DNA of 45,837 nucleotides, taken from positions 1 to 45,837 of the IMG/VR virus record IMGVR_UViG_3300046167_000503. The stretch is one strand, 5' to 3'. Source of the DNA: a virus. Position 1 is the first letter of the stretch. Every line of letters starts with the position of its first letter. The position numbers and the translations under genes are program-made. Under the pieces are notes generated by a model. That model was not told where the DNA came from. It searched no databases and was given only the letters and a program-made list of their open reading frames with translations. Shown in pieces: positions 35,440-43,354 of this stretch.

Positions 35440-36905
35440 TGCAATCTTTCTCGATGCGTATGAAAGACCATTCGATGCTCAAGTTAGTTGACTGCGAACC
35501 AGGTATCGCCGCAGAACTGTCGCAGTATTTTACCTTTGACGTACCAGGTGCTAAGTTCATGCCTGCTGTCAAACAACGTCGATGGGATGGCAAAATACGT
35601 ATGCTCAATCGTACCAATGGTGAGATCAATGCTGGTCTCTACTGGGCGATTAAGAAGTTTGCAATGGAGCGCGGGTACGGTGTTAAAGTAGAAGACGGAC
35701 CATATGGTTTCCCGTACGACTACAACACAGTACAACACATGTCAATGATGGAGTGGATTCAGACGCTTGAACTACCATTTGCTCCTCGCGACTATCAGTA
35801 CGAAGCAATGTGTCACGCGATTAAGTATCGACGTAGTATTCTTCTCTCTCCGACTGGTAGTGGTAAGTCTCTCATCATCTACCTATTAATGCGTTGGTAC
35901 TTGCATAACCACGCCGAGAACGTGCTTCTAATCGTGCCTACGACATCTTTGGTAGAACAGATGTACTCAGACTTCGAAACCTACGGGTACGATGTTGAAT
36001 CCAACTGTCACAAGATCTACAGCGGAAAAGACAAAGTAACAACGAAACGTGTTATCATAACAACATGGCAGTCCATCTATAAGTTACACCCAACGTGGTT
36101 TGCAAACTTTGGTTGTATCTTTGGTGATGAGGTTCATGGGTTCAAGTCTACGTCACTGTCAGGTATTATGAACAAGTCAGTGAATGCAGAGTATCGATTT
36201 GGTACGACAGGTACATTAGACGGGACACAAGTACACAAGTTGGTGCTTGAAGGTTTGTTTGGTCCTGTACATCGAGTTACGACAACTGCTGAACTACAAG
36301 CAAAAGAAACCCTCGCTAAATTAGATATAGATATCATTCTATTGAAGTATAACAAAGATGTCTGTATCGAGAGAACGTATCAGGAAGAGATTGACTTTCT
36401 GGTAGGACACAGGCAACGTAATAACTTTATCTGTAACCTTGCGTTATCACAGAGAGGCAATACACTCGTACTGTTCAATCTAGTAGATAAACATGGTAAA
36501 GTATTACGTGATTTAATTGATGGGAAGATAGACAGTGCAAGAAGACTTTTCTACGTGTCCGGAGAAACGAAGACAACTGATAGAGAGGCGATACGAGGAA
36601 TTGTCGAGACACAAAACGACAGTATTATTCTTGCTAGTCTTGGTACTTTTAGTACTGGTATCAACATTCGGAATATCCATAACATCATATTCGCCTCTCC
36701 AAGTAAGTCACAGATTCGAGTGTTACAATCGATTGGTCGGGGTCTTCGAGTGTCTGATGATGGTCGTGATGCAAAACTCTTTGATATAGCAGATGATCTA
36801 CAACACAAGAGAAAGAACTTTACTTTGCTACACAGCGGTGAAAGAGTTAAGATATATAATAGTGAGAAGTTTCCCTACAAGATAACACAGGTGAATATAG
36901 AATAA
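35439..36905 (+). CDS. uvsW: UvsW RNA-DNA/DNA helicase
   Basis: 488 residues from ATG 35439 overlapping the uvsY stop; an earlier in-frame ATG lies inside uvsY. N-terminal substrate domain (FMPAVKQRRWDGKIRML), superfamily 2 motifs: Walker A SPTGSGKS (about residue 137), GDEVHG (about 229), TGTLDG, and motif VI QSIGRGLRVSDDG (about 430). UvsW unwinds branched DNA and R-loops and helps move T4 from origin- to recombination-dependent replication. Length and motifs are complete (T4: 502 residues). The next gene starts on its stop (TAATGG). Confidence 0.95.
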   Translation: MQSFSMRMKDHSMLKLVDCEPGIAAELSQYFTFDVPGAKFMPAVKQRRWDGKIRMLNRTNGEINAGLYWAIKKFAMERGYGVKVEDGPYGFPYDYNTVQHMSMMEWIQTLELPFAPRDYQYEAMCHAIKYRRSILLSPTGSGKSLIIYLLMRWYLHNHAENVLLIVPTTSLVEQMYSDFETYGYDVESNCHKIYSGKDKVTTKRVIITTWQSIYKLHPTWFANFGCIFGDEVHGFKSTSLSGIMNKSVNAEYRFGTTGTLDGTQVHKLVLEGLFGPVHRVTTTAELQAKETLAKLDIDIILLKYNKDVCIERTYQEEIDFLVGHRQRNNFICNLALSQRGNTLVLFNLVDKHGKVLRDLIDGKIDSARRLFYVSGETKTTDREAIRGIVETQNDSIILASLGTFSTGINIRNIHNIIFASPSKSQIRVLQSIGRGLRVSDDGRDAKLFDIADDLQHKRKNFTLLHSGERVKIYNSEKFPYKITQVNIE

Positions 36906-37354
36906 TGGAACTAGCACAATTCAAGTTTAGTAGTGGTCAAGAAATTGTCTGTGAAATTATGGAGTACCCATCTGAAAATTCTAAAGAGTTTATCATTCGT
37001 AATGCCATGGCAATTGTCACAGGTACTAGTAATGGTGAAACGCTTCATATGTTTCGACCATGGGTACATTATCTAGAGTCTGACATGGCATACGTTATGG
37101 TAAGCACCAATCATGTAGTCGCAACGACTCGACCCAGTAGACCTCTGATTGAAGAATATATGTATGCTGTTCGTGAGATGAATAAGGTTTCTGCGGAAAG
37201 AGAACTAGAAACTGAGCAAGCAACTGCTCGTGCATTACAAAAGATCACTGAGGCAATCTCACAGATCTATGCAGACAGTGATGAAGAGAACGAGCAGGAA
37301 CGTGCTGGTTCAAATATTATTAAATTTCCCAGTGGAGATGACATACTTCATTAA
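36905..37354 (+). CDS. Conserved-type hypothetical between uvsW and gp55
   Basis: 149 residues. The N-terminal 75 residues (FKFSSGQEIVCEIMEYPSEN, FIIRNAMAIVTG, HMFRPWVHYLES) look like a small beta-barrel of the Sm/Lsm-like type: 'G..I.C.I.E' then 'I.NA..I'. The C-terminal half is a charged helix (SAERELETEQATARALQKI) and an ending NIIKFPSGDDILH. I associate this protein with the same location in other marine T4-like phages, but no function is assigned to it. RNA binding is only a fold guess. It overlaps uvsW by one base. Confidence 0.75.
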   Translation: MELAQFKFSSGQEIVCEIMEYPSENSKEFIIRNAMAIVTGTSNGETLHMFRPWVHYLESDMAYVMVSTNHVVATTRPSRPLIEEYMYAVREMNKVSAERELETEQATARALQKITEAISQIYADSDEENEQERAGSNIIKFPSGDDILH

Positions 37355-37417
37355 GTATACTCTGAACCCTGCGCGGTGAAAAGATATTATAACAGACTTT
37401 TCCGAGTTTGTCAAGAC

Positions 37418-37446
37418 TTGATTTAAATGTTTATTTGTAGTATAAT
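37418..37446 (+). promoter_or_regulatory. Sigma70-type promoter upstream of gp55
   Basis: TTGATT (37418-37423), 17-base spacer, TATAAT (37441-37446), in the 119-base gap before gp55. The predicted start is about 20 bases before the gp55 ATG, leaving room for its GGAG site. Nothing else is recognised in this gap. Confidence 0.78.
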
Positions 37447-37473
37447 ACATGCTAATTGATTATGGAGAGCATC

Positions 37474-38082
37474 ATGGCACCCGCCGTTAAACCAAAAGAA
37501 AAACCTCATTACGTTAACAACGCACAATTCTCGCAAGCAGTCGTTGACTATGTGAAGTCATCACGCGCCGCGAAAGAGATAGGCGAAAGACCACCTATTG
37601 TCACTGACTATATCGCGTCATGCTTTCTTAAGATCTGCGAGGGTCTGTCACACAAGGCAAACTTTGTGAGATACACCTACCGTGAAGAGATGGTAATGGA
37701 TGCTGTCGAGAACTGTCTCAAAGCAATCGAGAACTATAACATCGACAAAGCAACCCGCACAGGAAAACCCAATGCCTTCGCTTACTTCACTCAGATCTCA
37801 TGGTATGCGTTCCTACGGCGTATTGAGAGGGAGAAGAAGCAACAAGACATAAAGTTACGATACCTCAGTGAATCTGGCATGGCACTGCTCGTGAGTGAAG
37901 AGATCAACAATAACGAAGCGGCACGACAGACACATGCATTCGTCGAAGACCTACGTGATCGTATTGATCTGGTCAAAGAGAATGATCGTATGTTTAAGTT
38001 GTATGCCAAAGAAGAGAAAGTCAAGACACGGCGCAGACGCACCGCTGACTCTGATTTATCTGATCACTTTGAATCCGATTGA
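37474..38082 (+). CDS. gp55: gp55 late-transcription sigma factor
   Basis: 202 residues (T4: 185) from ATG 37474, chosen because TATGGAGAGCATC supplies GGAG at the right distance; an in-frame ATG at 37462 overlaps that site. Family features: VTDYIASCFLKICEGLSHK, FVRYTYREEMVMDAVENCLK, IENYNIDKAT, NAFAYFTQISWYAFLRRIER. Gp55 replaces host sigma70 on RNA polymerase and, with the sliding clamp gp45 tethered to DNA, recognises TATAAATA promoters. Those promoters precede most structural units in this window, so this gene controls them. It is itself under a sigma70-type promoter. Confidence 0.93.
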   Translation: MAPAVKPKEKPHYVNNAQFSQAVVDYVKSSRAAKEIGERPPIVTDYIASCFLKICEGLSHKANFVRYTYREEMVMDAVENCLKAIENYNIDKATRTGKPNAFAYFTQISWYAFLRRIEREKKQQDIKLRYLSESGMALLVSEEINNNEAARQTHAFVEDLRDRIDLVKENDRMFKLYAKEEKVKTRRRRTADSDLSDHFESD

Positions 38083-38107
38083 CATTCACCAAAAATTAGT
38101 GTATAAT
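38079..38107 (+). promoter_or_regulatory. Perfect-consensus sigma70 promoter upstream of gp47
   Basis: TTGACA (38079-38084), exactly 17 bases, TATAAT (38102-38107). Both boxes match the full consensus. The -35 overlaps the gp55 stop and the -10 overlaps the ATG of a 53-residue ORF. Transcription would begin near 38114, about 150 bases upstream of gp47. Confidence 0.85.
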
Positions 38108-38267
38108 GAATAAAATTTGGACCGTATGGAAGTACGCGATCGGTTCGTTTAGCGACGATAAGACCGAAAAGTACGACAACACTGTGGCAGTGATAAGAAC
38201 ACTAGTAGTACTAGTCAATTTTATCACCTGCTTTTTTATTATGTCTGGAGTGGTGCACAACTGGTGA
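38106..38267 (+). CDS. Possible 53-residue membrane peptide upstream of gp47
   Basis: ATG to TGA, one predicted transmembrane segment (about residues 29-50, VIRTLVVLVNFITCFFIMSG) after a short polar N-terminus (TVWKYAIGSFSDDKTEKY). Its stop overlaps the GTG of gp47 (GTGA), a typical coupling arrangement. Against it: no ribosome site is visible, and the ATG is inside the -10 of the promoter, so that promoter's transcript would start after it. It could be translated from read-through of gp55 transcripts. Kept as tentative. Confidence 0.45.
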   Translation: MNKIWTVWKYAIGSFSDDKTEKYDNTVAVIRTLVVLVNFITCFFIMSGVVHNW

Positions 38268-39337
38268 AACTGGCAATCCTGAATGATACCCATTGCGGTA
38301 TACGAAACTCATCTGAAATAATGATGGACTATCAAGAGAAGTTCTATGGTGAAGTATTCTTTCCTTACCTTGAAGAACATGGCATCAAAAAGATTCTTCA
38401 CCTGGGCGATTATTATGATAATCGCAAGTTTATTAATTTCAAAGCACTCGAACACAATCGGAAGATCTTTCTGGAGAAACTCCGAGAACTATCGATACAC
38501 ATGGATATCATACCAGGTAACCATGATGTATATTACAAAAATACGAATAACCTTAATAGTCTGAAAGAACTGCTCGGTCACTACATGAGCGAGGTTCGTA
38601 TCATCGAAGACCCTACAGTGGTCAACTACGATGGTCTGGATGTTGCACTCGTACCTTGGATCAATTCTACGAACGAAGAAGAGTGTATGAGATTCCTCAA
38701 GACGTGCAAGGCGTCTATCTGCGGTGCTCACCTTGAACTTGCTGGTTTCGAGATGCAAGCAGGCATACATGCACACGATGGTATGGATGCTGGTATCTTC
38801 TCACGGTTCGAGACTGTACTGACTGGTCACTACCACACGAAGTCGAACATAGGTAACATACACTATCTGGGCAGTCAGATGGAATTCTTCTGGAATGATG
38901 CCCATGACCCCAAGTACTTCCATGTGTTTGACACTGACACTCGTGAACTGACACCCGTACAGAATACTGCGACACTGTTCCAGAAACTGTACTATGATGA
39001 CACGACAGAGAAGGCAGAGTATGAATACAAGACTGGTAAACTGCCTGAACTGAATCAGAAGTTTGTCAAACTGTTTGTAGTCAACAAGTCCAACCCTAGA
39101 CTGTTCGAACACTATGTTGATCGTATTCAGTCCAAGCGAATACACGAACTCAAGATCGCAGAAAACTTCGAAGAGTATCTCGGATCTAATGTCGGCGATG
39201 ACAAAATAACACTTGACTCTACCGAGGATTTGCTGTATACTTATATCGATGCTGTAGAAACTTCCTTAGACAAAGATCGCATCAAGTCGCAAGTCCACGA
39301 GTTAATGGTAGAAGCACAAACCCTAGAGATTGTATGA
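38264..39337 (+). CDS. gp47: gp47 recombination nuclease subunit (Mre11/SbcD-like)
   Basis: 357 residues (T4: 339) from GTG 38264. The metallophosphoesterase motifs are present: NDTHCG (residues 7-12), LHLGDYYDNRK (about 46-56), PGNHDVYY (about 84-91), GAHLE (about 156-160) and LTGHYHTKS (about 185-193). With gp46 it forms the Mre11-Rad50-type complex that resects double-strand ends for recombination-dependent replication and host DNA breakdown. Its stop overlaps the gp46 ATG (ATGA). It is driven by the full-consensus promoter upstream. Confidence 0.96.
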   Translation: MKLAILNDTHCGIRNSSEIMMDYQEKFYGEVFFPYLEEHGIKKILHLGDYYDNRKFINFKALEHNRKIFLEKLRELSIHMDIIPGNHDVYYKNTNNLNSLKELLGHYMSEVRIIEDPTVVNYDGLDVALVPWINSTNEEECMRFLKTCKASICGAHLELAGFEMQAGIHAHDGMDAGIFSRFETVLTGHYHTKSNIGNIHYLGSQMEFFWNDAHDPKYFHVFDTDTRELTPVQNTATLFQKLYYDDTTEKAEYEYKTGKLPELNQKFVKLFVVNKSNPRLFEHYVDRIQSKRIHELKIAENFEEYLGSNVGDDKITLDSTEDLLYTYIDAVETSLDKDRIKSQVHELMVEAQTLEIV

Positions 39338-41034
39338 TTGTATTTAAAACCCTTCGGTACAAGAATTTCTTGTCCACCGGTGATTCCTTTACACATATCG
39401 ACTTAGACAAATCTTCATCAACACTGGTCGTTGGTCAGAATGGTGCAGGTAAGTCTACGATGCTGGACGCATTGTCGTTTGGTCTGTTCGGTAAAGCACA
39501 CCGTAACATTAGCAAGACACAGTTAGTTAACTCCATCAACGGCAAAGGTACCATGGTCGAGATCGAGTTCGCGATTGGTCCATCACTCTACAAGATCAAT
39601 CGTGGTGTGAAACCTAACAAGTTCGAGATATGGAAAGACGATGTACTCTTGAATCAAGAGAGTCATAACAGAGAATACCAACAGGTGCTTGAACGTAACA
39701 TTCTCAAACTCAACCACAAATCGTTCCACCAGATCGTTGTACTAGGCAGTAGTAGTTTCATTCCTTTCATGCAACTACCTGCACAGCATCGACGTGAGGT
39801 CATCGAAGACCTACTAGACATCAACGTGTTCTCGAAGATGAACAACATCCTCAAAGAGCGTTCGTCGATACTGAAAGAAGAGATCCGAGCAAACGGTGTG
39901 GCACTCGACACACTCGAAATGAAGATCGACACTCAGTTCAAGTACGTCTCGAAGTTGCAAGCGATTAGCAAGGACGCAAGAGAAGAGAAGTTGGCACAGA
40001 TCGCGTCACTACAGAATGATGTAGATGTTATCAGATCATCTATGGTAGAACCAGAAGACATTGGTGATCTGAAAGAACAGATTGCAAACAACACCAAGAA
40101 ACTTAAGACCGTAGAGAAATACGACACACAGTTTGCAACCAAGCAGAAACAGTTGAACAAAGAGATTTTATTCTATGAAGATAACACCACTTGTCCCACC
40201 TGCGATCAAAGTATTGACGAAGGACTTAAGCAAGAAAAGACCGCAACCGCCGCAAAGAAGTGGGACGAACTCGAAGAAGGAAGACATCAAGCGGGAGCAA
40301 ACATCACCAACTACAACGAGGAGTTGGCGAATCTGACCACGCAGTTAGATATCATTGCAACGCAGACACAGGAGTACTCGCAAGCACAGGTAAAGGTAGA
40401 TGGATATCTTAGACAGATTTCCGACATCCAGAATCGACTGGCAGAACAAGAGCAAGACGTACGTAATATTGAGAGCGAACAGACTTCACTCCTTTCTTAC
40501 CAAGAAGATCAACGCAAACTACTCGGAGTTAAATCCGACCTCGGCGAGACCTTTGCGTATCAGAGTGTTATCATCGAATTACTCAAAGACACAGGAATCA
40601 AGACCAAGATCATCAAGCAGTATCTCCCGGTCATTAACACACTGACCAACAAGTATCTACAGGTACTAGATTTCTTTGTATCATTTAATCTAGACGATAC
40701 GTTCAAAGAGTCTATCAAGTCCCGTCATCGTGACGAATTCTCGTATGACTCATTCTCTGAGGGTGAGAAGCAACGTATCGATCTAGCACTTCTTTTTACT
40801 TGGCGACAGGTCGCGAAGATGAAGAACAGTGTTGCTACTAACCTACTGATACTCGATGAGACATTCGACAGTAGTTTAGACGCAGACGGCGTGGATAATC
40901 TCACCAAGATTCTCGAAACGTTACCCGATGACTCGAACGTATTCATCATCTCACACAAGGGCGAGATGCTCGATGGTAAGTTTGATGACAAGATCGAGTT
41001 CGTCAAGTCCAAAAACTTTTCGAAAGTTGCTTGA
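39334..41034 (+). CDS. gp46: gp46 recombination nuclease subunit (Rad50/SbcC-like ATPase)
   Basis: 566 residues (T4: 560). Walker A GQNGAGKS (34-41), Q-loop region near VLGSSSFIPFMQLP, a coiled-coil middle with the zinc hook CPTCDQS (Cys287 and Cys290), the ABC signature SFSEGEKQRIDLAL (about 472-485) and Walker B NLLILDETFD (about 502-511), with a D-loop SSLD. The hook dimerises pairs of gp46, and ATP controls gp47 nuclease access to DNA ends. The C-terminal FIISHKGEM is the H-loop. It overlaps gp47 by 4 bases. The gp45 promoter lies over its stop. Confidence 0.96.
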   Translation: MIVFKTLRYKNFLSTGDSFTHIDLDKSSSTLVVGQNGAGKSTMLDALSFGLFGKAHRNISKTQLVNSINGKGTMVEIEFAIGPSLYKINRGVKPNKFEIWKDDVLLNQESHNREYQQVLERNILKLNHKSFHQIVVLGSSSFIPFMQLPAQHRREVIEDLLDINVFSKMNNILKERSSILKEEIRANGVALDTLEMKIDTQFKYVSKLQAISKDAREEKLAQIASLQNDVDVIRSSMVEPEDIGDLKEQIANNTKKLKTVEKYDTQFATKQKQLNKEILFYEDNTTCPTCDQSIDEGLKQEKTATAAKKWDELEEGRHQAGANITNYNEELANLTTQLDIIATQTQEYSQAQVKVDGYLRQISDIQNRLAEQEQDVRNIESEQTSLLSYQEDQRKLLGVKSDLGETFAYQSVIIELLKDTGIKTKIIKQYLPVINTLTNKYLQVLDFFVSFNLDDTFKESIKSRHRDEFSYDSFSEGEKQRIDLALLFTWRQVAKMKNSVATNLLILDETFDSSLDADGVDNLTKILETLPDDSNVFIISHKGEMLDGKFDDKIEFVKSKNFSKVA

Positions 41035-41058
41035 CTTTCGTGCAGAAAAGTGTATAAT
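41031..41058 (+). promoter_or_regulatory. Sigma70-type promoter upstream of gp45
   Basis: TTGACT (41031-41036), 16 bases, TATAAT (41053-41058), overlapping the gp46 stop. The predicted start is about 35 bases before the gp45 ATG, whose site is CAAGGA. A perfect -10 and 5/6 -35 make this convincing. Confidence 0.78.
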
Positions 41059-41098
41059 AGATCTAAATTAACCCGCAGAAAACTGCAAGGAATATATT

Positions 41099-41803
41099 AT
41101 GGAATTAACTGAACAGACCATTTCAGTGTTGCGAAACTACGCGACGATCAATCCCAATGTGGTGATTGACGAAGGTAACAAGATCAAGACGATCAGCGAA
41201 GCGAAGAACATCCTCAGTCACTCATCTGTTGACGTGCAGTTCCCTCGCAAGGTTGGTTTCTATGATCTTGGCGAGTTTCTAAACACACTCTCTCTAGTGG
41301 ACTCACCTCGGTTGTCATTCGAAGATAACTTCGTGTCAATCACTGATGGTTCTGGTCTATCTAGAATCAAGTATCACTATAGTGAACCCGACATTCTCAC
41401 GACTCCTAAGAAAGAGATCATCATGCCTCAAGCAGTTGTCTCATTCAAGTTGACGCGAGATGTACTTGCAAAGATCAAGCGAGCATCTGCTGTACTTGGT
41501 CATACAGAGATGTCCGTGTCTCGCGCAAGTGGTGGTGACATTGTTCACCCATCACGGGATGTTGTTTCTATTAGCGTTATAGATAACAACGACCGAACAT
41601 CGAACGCCTTTACGATTGACGTACCTGCGGAATGCAATGGGGACGAAGACTTCTCCTTTGTATTCAACATTGCGAATCTGAAAGTGATCGATGGTGATTA
41701 TGAGGTTGGTATCTCAGAAAAACTAATTTCACATTTTGTGAATGAGAATCCCGGTATTGAATACTGGATAGCACTTGAAAAATCTTCTACTTTTGGAGCA
41801 TAA
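41099..41803 (+). CDS. gp45: gp45 sliding clamp
   Basis: 234 residues (T4: 228). It begins LTEQTISVLRNYATINPNVV, includes VGFYDLGEFLNTLSLVD and the C-terminal VFNIANLKVIDGDYEV and IEYWIALE. The trimeric ring tethers the phage DNA polymerase and, separately, gp55-RNA polymerase to DNA, so it is needed for both replication and late transcription. It has its own promoter, plus read-through from gp46. A 4-bp hairpin (GCAG..CTGC, 41075-41086) sits just before the ribosome site. Confidence 0.95.
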   Translation: MELTEQTISVLRNYATINPNVVIDEGNKIKTISEAKNILSHSSVDVQFPRKVGFYDLGEFLNTLSLVDSPRLSFEDNFVSITDGSGLSRIKYHYSEPDILTTPKKEIIMPQAVVSFKLTRDVLAKIKRASAVLGHTEMSVSRASGGDIVHPSRDVVSISVIDNNDRTSNAFTIDVPAECNGDEDFSFVFNIANLKVIDGDYEVGISEKLISHFVNENPGIEYWIALEKSSTFGA

Positions 41804-41804
41804 A

Positions 41805-41996
41805 ATGAACGAAGAAATGACAGATCTAGCAAACCGAATTACGCGAAGCACCGTTGCAGTGATTGATACTGTGGCAGGGCGTGGTGGTTTTAGAGGTGAA
41901 GAACTCGCCACAATTGGACAACTGCGAGACCAGTGTATCGCATTGATTCAATTGATCGAGAACGCGGAACAAGAAGAGGTTGCTACTGAAGAATAA
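41805..41996 (+). CDS. Small conserved-type hypothetical between gp45 and gp44
   Basis: 63 residues from ATG 41805; the ribosome-site-like TTGGAG is inside the end of gp45. An ATG 30 bases earlier is inside gp45. The sequence (TDLANRITRSTVAVIDTVAG, RGGFRGEELATIGQLRDQ, CIALIQLIENAEQEE) is a soluble helical protein. It lies in the clamp/clamp-loader operon, where marine T4-like phages often carry a small gene. Function unknown; a role with the clamp is only suggested by position. Confidence 0.75.
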   Translation: MNEEMTDLANRITRSTVAVIDTVAGRGGFRGEELATIGQLRDQCIALIQLIENAEQEEVATEE

Positions 41997-42008
41997 ATCT
42001 GCTATAAT
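41980..42008 (+). promoter_or_regulatory. Sigma70-type promoter upstream of gp44
   Basis: TTGCTA (41980-41985), 17 bases, TATAAT (42003-42008). The -35 matches 4 of 6 positions and the -10 is perfect. It lies at the end of the small gene, about 40 bases before the gp44 GTG with its TTGGAG site. Confidence 0.62.
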
Positions 42009-42046
42009 GTCTCATGTGAAAACCCCTTTATTATGTTGGAGATATT

Positions 42047-42664
42047 GTGAAAGATTTTCTTTGGTGCGAAAAGTACCGACCTCAAACAATTGCGGATTGT
42101 ATTCTACCGTCCGAACTTAAATCTGTATTTACTAAGATCGTCGAGACTGGTGAACTACCTAATATGTTGTTCACTGGTACCGCTGGTCTTGGTAAAACCA
42201 CAGTTGCTCGTTGCCTAGCAAATGAACTCGATCTCGATTATATCGTGATCAATGGTTCAGAAGAAGGTAACATTGATACCCTACGCGGCAAGATCAAACA
42301 GTTTGCTTCGAGTGTATCTCTCAATGGCGATGTCAAAGTTGTCATACTTGATGAGGCAGATTATCTGAATGCTCAATCGACACAACCTGCCTTGCGTGGG
42401 TTCATCGAAGAGTTCTCAGATAACTGCCGATTCATTCTCACCTGTAATTTCAAGAACCGTATCATCGAACCACTCCACTCACGGTGTGGTGTCTATGAGT
42501 TCAATACGTCCAAGAAAGACATGCGAGTCCTCTGTGAACAAATGATGAAGCGTATCAAGTTCATCATGACCGAAGAAGGGTATGCCAGTCGGCGGCCCTA
42601 CAATGCAAGGCATCGCAGAACTCATCATGCGACATGCCCCAGATTGGCGCCGAGTACTCAATGA
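42047..42664 (+). CDS. gp44: gp44 clamp-loader ATPase, N-terminal part (frame broken)
   Basis: 205 codons from GTG 42047 (TTGGAGATATT before it). WCEKYRPQTIADCILP, Walker A GTAGLGKTTVAR, Walker B VVILDEADYLN and the sensor/arginine-finger segment LTCNFKNRIIEPLHSRCGVY are intact, marking the AAA+ large subunit. From about residue 178 the frame turns into an unrelated Arg-rich tail (YASRRPYNARHRRTHHA). Removing one G from GGG at 42578-42580 yields EEGMPVGGPTMQG and joins the C-terminal collar, giving a 311-residue protein (T4: 319). Gp44 and gp62 load the gp45 ring on primer ends. Confidence 0.9.
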   Translation: MKDFLWCEKYRPQTIADCILPSELKSVFTKIVETGELPNMLFTGTAGLGKTTVARCLANELDLDYIVINGSEEGNIDTLRGKIKQFASSVSLNGDVKVVILDEADYLNAQSTQPALRGFIEEFSDNCRFILTCNFKNRIIEPLHSRCGVYEFNTSKKDMRVLCEQMMKRIKFIMTEEGYASRRPYNARHRRTHHATCPRLAPSTQ

Positions 42665-42983
42665 GTTACAACGCAGTTCGATCTCTGGTGTCCCGGTGTC
42701 ATCTAGGTCTGGCACCGAAGATATCAACGACTTGATCGTGGCACTCAAAGACAAGAACTTTAAGAAGATGCGGCAATGGGTTACAGATAACGTCGATGTT
42801 GATGCGTCCTCTATCTTTCGTGGACTATATGATAAGATGAATGATCGTATAGTTCCAGCATCAATACCACAAACGGTACTGATACTCGCTGACTATCAAT
42901 ACAAAAATGCATTCGTTGCAGATCATGAACTTAATGTAGTTGCCTGTATGACTGAGATCATGGCAAACGTAGATTTCAAATGA
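42582..42983 (+). CDS. gp44: gp44 clamp-loader ATPase, C-terminal part in the +1 frame
   Basis: Continuation of gp44: PTMQGIAELIMRHAPDWRRV, LNELQRSSISGVPVSSRSG (the LNELQR segment is standard in gp44), then FRGLYDKMNDRIVPA, LILADYQYKNAFVADHELNV and VACMTEIMANVDFK. This is the collar-type domain that completes the clamp loader. Its ATG has no ribosome site and is internal to gp44, so it is not an independent gene. The stop overlaps the gp62 ATG (ATGA). Confidence 0.9.
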   Translation: MPVGGPTMQGIAELIMRHAPDWRRVLNELQRSSISGVPVSSRSGTEDINDLIVALKDKNFKKMRQWVTDNVDVDASSIFRGLYDKMNDRIVPASIPQTVLILADYQYKNAFVADHELNVVACMTEIMANVDFK

Positions 42984-43354
42984 ACCCCTTTGACTATGTG
43001 AACAGTATTAATCTGACGAAGAAAGACATCATGTTGGATGATTTAGATGAGAAGGGATATAACTCTTATTTGACAAATCGATCCCTATCTTATTTCTCAG
43101 ATACCGTAATTGCTGCCAATACTGTGAACCAGTTCTCGCACATTGATAGTAAACTCCAATACCATTTTCTGCTAAATATAGTCAGAAAACGTAAGCGATT
43201 CTCTAAGTGGAATAAAGCAAACGTTCATGACGACTTGGAAGCGGTAAAAGAGTATTATGGATATAGCAACGAAAAAGCAAGATCTGCCTTATCGATCCTC
43301 TCCCAATCCCAAGTAAAGGCAATACACGAAAGGATTAATAAAGGTGGAAGATAA
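42980..43354 (+). CDS. gp62: gp62 clamp-loader small subunit
   Basis: 124 residues (T4: 187), short but in the expected place and overlapping gp44 by 4 bases. NPFDYVNSINLTKKDIM, YNSYLTNRSLSYFSDTVIAA and NQFSHIDSKLQYHFLLNIV are typical gp62 segments, and marine relatives are shorter than T4. With four copies of gp44 it makes the pentameric loader. Its end overlaps the annotated regA start. Confidence 0.88.
   Translation: MNPFDYVNSINLTKKDIMLDDLDEKGYNSYLTNRSLSYFSDTVIAANTVNQFSHIDSKLQYHFLLNIVRKRKRFSKWNKANVHDDLEAVKEYYGYSNEKARSALSILSQSQVKAIHERINKGGR

Noticed and set aside
41075-41086. GCAG-AAAA-CTGC hairpin before the gp45 ribosome site as a RegA operator
   Set aside because: Only 4 base pairs; RegA targets cannot be recognised reliably by eye, so no regulatory feature is called.
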